Below are positions 61,109-64,000 of a stretch of DNA of 64,000 nt, one piece after another. How positions within the stretch are numbered: the first letter of the stretch is position 1; the number at the start of each line of letters is the position of its first letter. The position numbers were made by a program, and so were the translations under genes. The stretch is from NCBI RefSeq assembly GCF_017654505.1, contig NC_054537.1, positions 79,522,118 through 79,586,117 of the forward strand. The letters run 5' to 3'. The notes under the pieces were generated by a model. The model was not told the origin of the DNA. It searched no databases and was given only the letters and a program-made list of their open reading frames with translations. This DNA comes from Polyodon spathula (taxonomy: Eukaryota; Chordata; Actinopteri; Acipenseriformes; Polyodontidae).

Positions 61109-63128
61109 CATTCCATATCATAGCTTTAAAATAAATTAAATATCAGTACTCTACTGACACTTTAAAGTATGAATGTGCAGATATCATGTATGTAATTAAA
61201 TATCATAATTATTATTAAAGAATGATTAATAAAGGGTTCTAATATTACATATTACTATTGGTATTTTCAGCTTTAGCTCCGTTTTCTTCCATGTTTGTGG
61301 ATTGAGATGACAGAAACAGCCCATCACAGACTGCTGGACTTTTTCTTTTCTGTTCCTAAATCCCAATCATTTGTTGCAAAAGCAGGTTCAATTGTTACCT
61401 GCCTGACATTGTGGTTCCAAAACCCCAAAGCAAAAAGAAGTTGCTGGCAAGCCCTGTGCCACTTTGCTGCCTTGGTTTACACTTGACTGGAAGTAAGCTT
61501 TTTGTAAACCCTCCTTGATACTGTAATGCTGTAATGACTTAATGTCTCTTAGATTGGGATCATCTATCCATGCATAAAGGATCCCATGGGGTTTGCTCTA
61601 GCCAGTTCACTGTGAAGGAATTATACACTGTCTTGCCTCCTTCCTAACATTGCATTGATTCATCAGAACATTTACAAATACATCTCTAGGGTCATCTGAA
61701 TTGGATTAACAGGGAGATGGTTAACCTCTCCTCACCAACTCATTCACATTAAACTTATTCGCTGAGTTTTATTCATTCCCATGCAAATGCATCTAAACAA
61801 AATGTGTCCCTGATACCTCAGTTTACATGTGTTTTGGAAGTGTGTGGTATCTGCTATATGGACAAAGGTCACTGGGTTTGATATCTGCCCTGGGGTCTCC
61901 CCTCCTGGGTGATTTCTCCAGTCTACACCTGTTTCCGTTAACTGACTTTTAGTTGTCCTGACTGCTGCTAAAAGTCATCTTGGCTTTTTGGTCTGGCTCA
62001 GATCCCTCATAAGATTTGGTACTGACTAAATACATATTCAACCAGAATGGATTGCTATTCAGTGTATTAGAATTATGTTCTTTACATAAATCATTTTGAA
62101 ATACTCTACAAATTTTAGAAAAGAAGGAAACAAAGTTTGTTATCAGCAAACTACAAAGTTGTTCAAAGTTCAAGTTTTCACTTAAAACACATTAGGATGT
62201 AGGGAAGTAAAGTTTTAAGTTAAAATTAATTATATTTTACCACATGTCAAGAAACAGTTGCAACAGTATTCTTATAGCTAATACAGAGCATTATGGTTTC
62301 ATAGTTTGGCCTCTGAAGAGATTCTGTGCTGTAAATCACATGATTAAATGCTGAAAGACATATTGCATCTTTTCAGTTTGAGCACAACAAACAGTTGCTA
62401 CTAAAATAAGTAATATGCTGATTACAAATGCTAATCATAATAATGGTTGTTGAAGATTTTCCCCTTTACACTGAATGAGGGTCCTGCTATTTCTGGAAGA
62501 AACGCACTGAAGTCGTATTTATTGTCCTGTAATTAGCCAAAGACACATAAGCTCAATGTTTGTTCAAGAACGCCTGACTTTAAATATCTTTTCTGGAGAG
62601 TAGTTTTTTAAGAATCATTTAAAAACCATTCAACCTTTTGGTTCTATACTTTTATTCCCTGACACCCTGACTACTTTTACTACTTGTAAAGAAGGGCAGT
62701 GCTGCTGAGAACATACTGAGAAATTATTGTTTCCTATCACAATATTCAACCTTTTTATAGTACTGGAAAAGCCTTTATCAAATTAGACATATATTTTCAT
62801 TCTGAAGTTAACAATTTAGACAAAATATTTCAACCACAGGACATTACCTATGCCTTTGCAATATCGACTGATAAAGATTTCTTGTTGAAACGTTTGTCTA
62901 AACTCCTACTTAGTTTATTTTTAGTACAACAATCTATTTTATGATTGAGTGTTATGGCTGGGTATCCTTTTAGTATTGATTTAGATGTTCCGCTGTGAGT
63001 ATTCTGAAGGTCTTTTTTTGGAATGTAGTGGCTGCAAAATAAGTCTAGTTTGCAAACATCTTATGATATCTTTATTAAAAAGGATGTCGCTGGTTTCTTT
63101 AACAACCGTCTAGAATAGTTTAGTGCAT
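61109..63128. other. Non-coding sequence
   Basis: No supported gene. ORFs at 61295-61486 and 61949-62173 are not recognisable. Confidence 0.5.
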
Positions 63129-63440
63129 ATGTAGCAGGGCAGGAGCCCTGCACATGAAGAGTTGGTTTTGTGTGTATATATATTGTAAGTGTGTACATTT
63201 TTGTAATTAATTTAATGAAGTACCTGATTCTCCTGGGATAGCCTGCCTGCTGTGTGTGATTGCCAGCTGGGGATAATCAGCAGGTAGGTGTGTTCCAGCA
63301 CTGGTCAGGTATAAAGAGGTCCTGTTTGTTCACCTTGAGGCTGCTGCAAAGCCACGGACAATGGGCTAAAGATCGTCCAAGCTACCCAGACATGGAGACC
63401 TGGCTGCGTAATCCTGATCACCGTGAGAGTGACCCGCGAT
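63129..63440 (+). repeat. Possible LTR fragment
   Basis: Starts TGTAGCAGGGCAGGAG and has TATAAAGAGG at about 63310, which could be an LTR promoter TATA box. The boundary to the LINE at 63441 is abrupt and no CA end or target duplication was found. Low certainty. Confidence 0.35.
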
Positions 63441-64000
63441 CATAAGAAGAACATAAGAAAGTTTACAAATGAGAGGAGGCCATTCGGCCTATCTTGCTCG
63501 TTTGGTTGTTAGTAGCTTATTGATCCCAGAATCTTATCAAGCAGCTTCTTGAAGGATCCCAGAATGTCAGCTTCAACAACATTACTGGGGAGTTGATTCT
63601 AGACCCTCACGATTCTCTGTGTAAAAAAGTGCCTCCTATTTTCTGTTCTGAATGCCCCTTTGTCTAATCTCCATTTGTGACCCCTGGTGCTTGTTTCTTT
63701 TTTCAGGTCGAAAAAGTCCACTGAGTCAACATTGTCAATACCTTTTAGAATTTTGAATGCTTGAATTAGGTCATCGCGTAGTCTTCTTTGTTCAAGACTG
63801 AATAGATTCAATTCTTTTAGCCTGTCTGCATATGACATGCCTTTTAAACCCGGATTAATTCTGGTCGCTCTTCTTTGCATTCTTTCTAGAGCAGCAATAT
63901 CCTTTTTGTGCAAGGTGACCAGAGCTGAACACAGCTGAACACAACTGAACACAATATTCAAGATGACGTCTTACTAATGCATTGAACAGTTTTAACATTA
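63441..64000 (-). mobile_element. CR1-like LINE ORF2 C-terminus and 3' end, runs off the window
   Basis: The minus strand encodes LVTLHKKDIAALERMQRRAT, then LKELNLFSLEQRRLRDDLIQ, FKILKGIDNVDSVDFFD, RGHKWRLDKGAFRTENRRHF and, after an in-frame stop at 63599, WNQLPSNVVEADILGSFKKL. This is the region following the reverse transcriptase in CR1/L2-type LINEs. The order and the ending (AAGTTTACAAATGAGAGGAGG on the plus strand) match the fragment at 7405-7560. A short repeat of GAACACAGCT/GAACACAACT at 63925-63955 marks slippage. The catalytic domain would lie beyond 64000. Confidence 0.85.

Noticed and set aside
53565..64000. TMEM74 or another protein gene upstream of TRHR
   Set aside because: No ORF of suitable size or recognisable sequence; only repeats and short spurious ORFs.

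Overview
The window is vertebrate nuclear DNA: spliced genes, long AT-rich introns, (TA)n/(CA)n microsatellites and many eukaryotic transposable elements. The repeat mix (Tc1, hAT, L1, Tx1-like, CR1-like and jockey-like LINEs, a DIRS-like gag, tRNA-derived SINEs) points to a fish, possibly a non-teleost ray-finned fish such as a sturgeon or paddlefish. That placement is inference. There are no prokaryotic genes, operons or CRISPR arrays.

Two real protein-coding genes are visible, and they face each other. The last four coding exons of NUDCD1 lie on the + strand (7147-7291, 11224-11349, 24290-24449, 25119-25411, with stop). TRHR, the thyrotropin-releasing hormone receptor, is on the - strand with both coding exons present (51069-51854 and 48295-48687) and predicts 392 residues. 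From general knowledge, TRHR and NUDCD1 are also convergent neighbours in human, so this is probably conserved synteny. It supports calling the receptor the TRHR1 ortholog. The genes have no functional link that I know of.

Region by region. 1-7146 (5' of the first NUDCD1 exon seen, probably intron) holds a Tc1 remnant, a jockey-like LINE and a decayed Tx1/L1-like LINE. 7292-11223 carries a triple-nested insertion: a Tc1-like MITE, holding an LTR, holding a 615-bp foldback element. 11350-24289 is a 12.9-kb intron with hAT pieces and hairpin MITEs. 25412-48294 is intergenic and TE-dense: a half foldback joined to a Tc1 fragment, three further Tc1 elements (one almost intact), a DIRS-like gag with a purine-rich tract, an internally deleted L1, an unusual inverted-repeat element inside a Tc1-like MITE, a solo-LTR-like element with a 5-bp target duplication, and several SINEs. 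48688-51068 is the TRHR intron, with a GC-rich repeat and a 160-bp TA-flanked MITE. 51855-64000 is gene-poor; it holds two copies of a short hairpin MITE, a possible LTR and the 3' end of a CR1-like LINE that runs off the window.

I did not find a convincing new multi-gene system. The most notable observations are a stop codon shortening the TRHR tail, the nested foldback composite and its half copy broken at the hairpin centre, an almost intact Tc1 transposon with its transposase C-terminus inside the terminal repeat, and several uncharacterised hairpin or inverted-repeat families.
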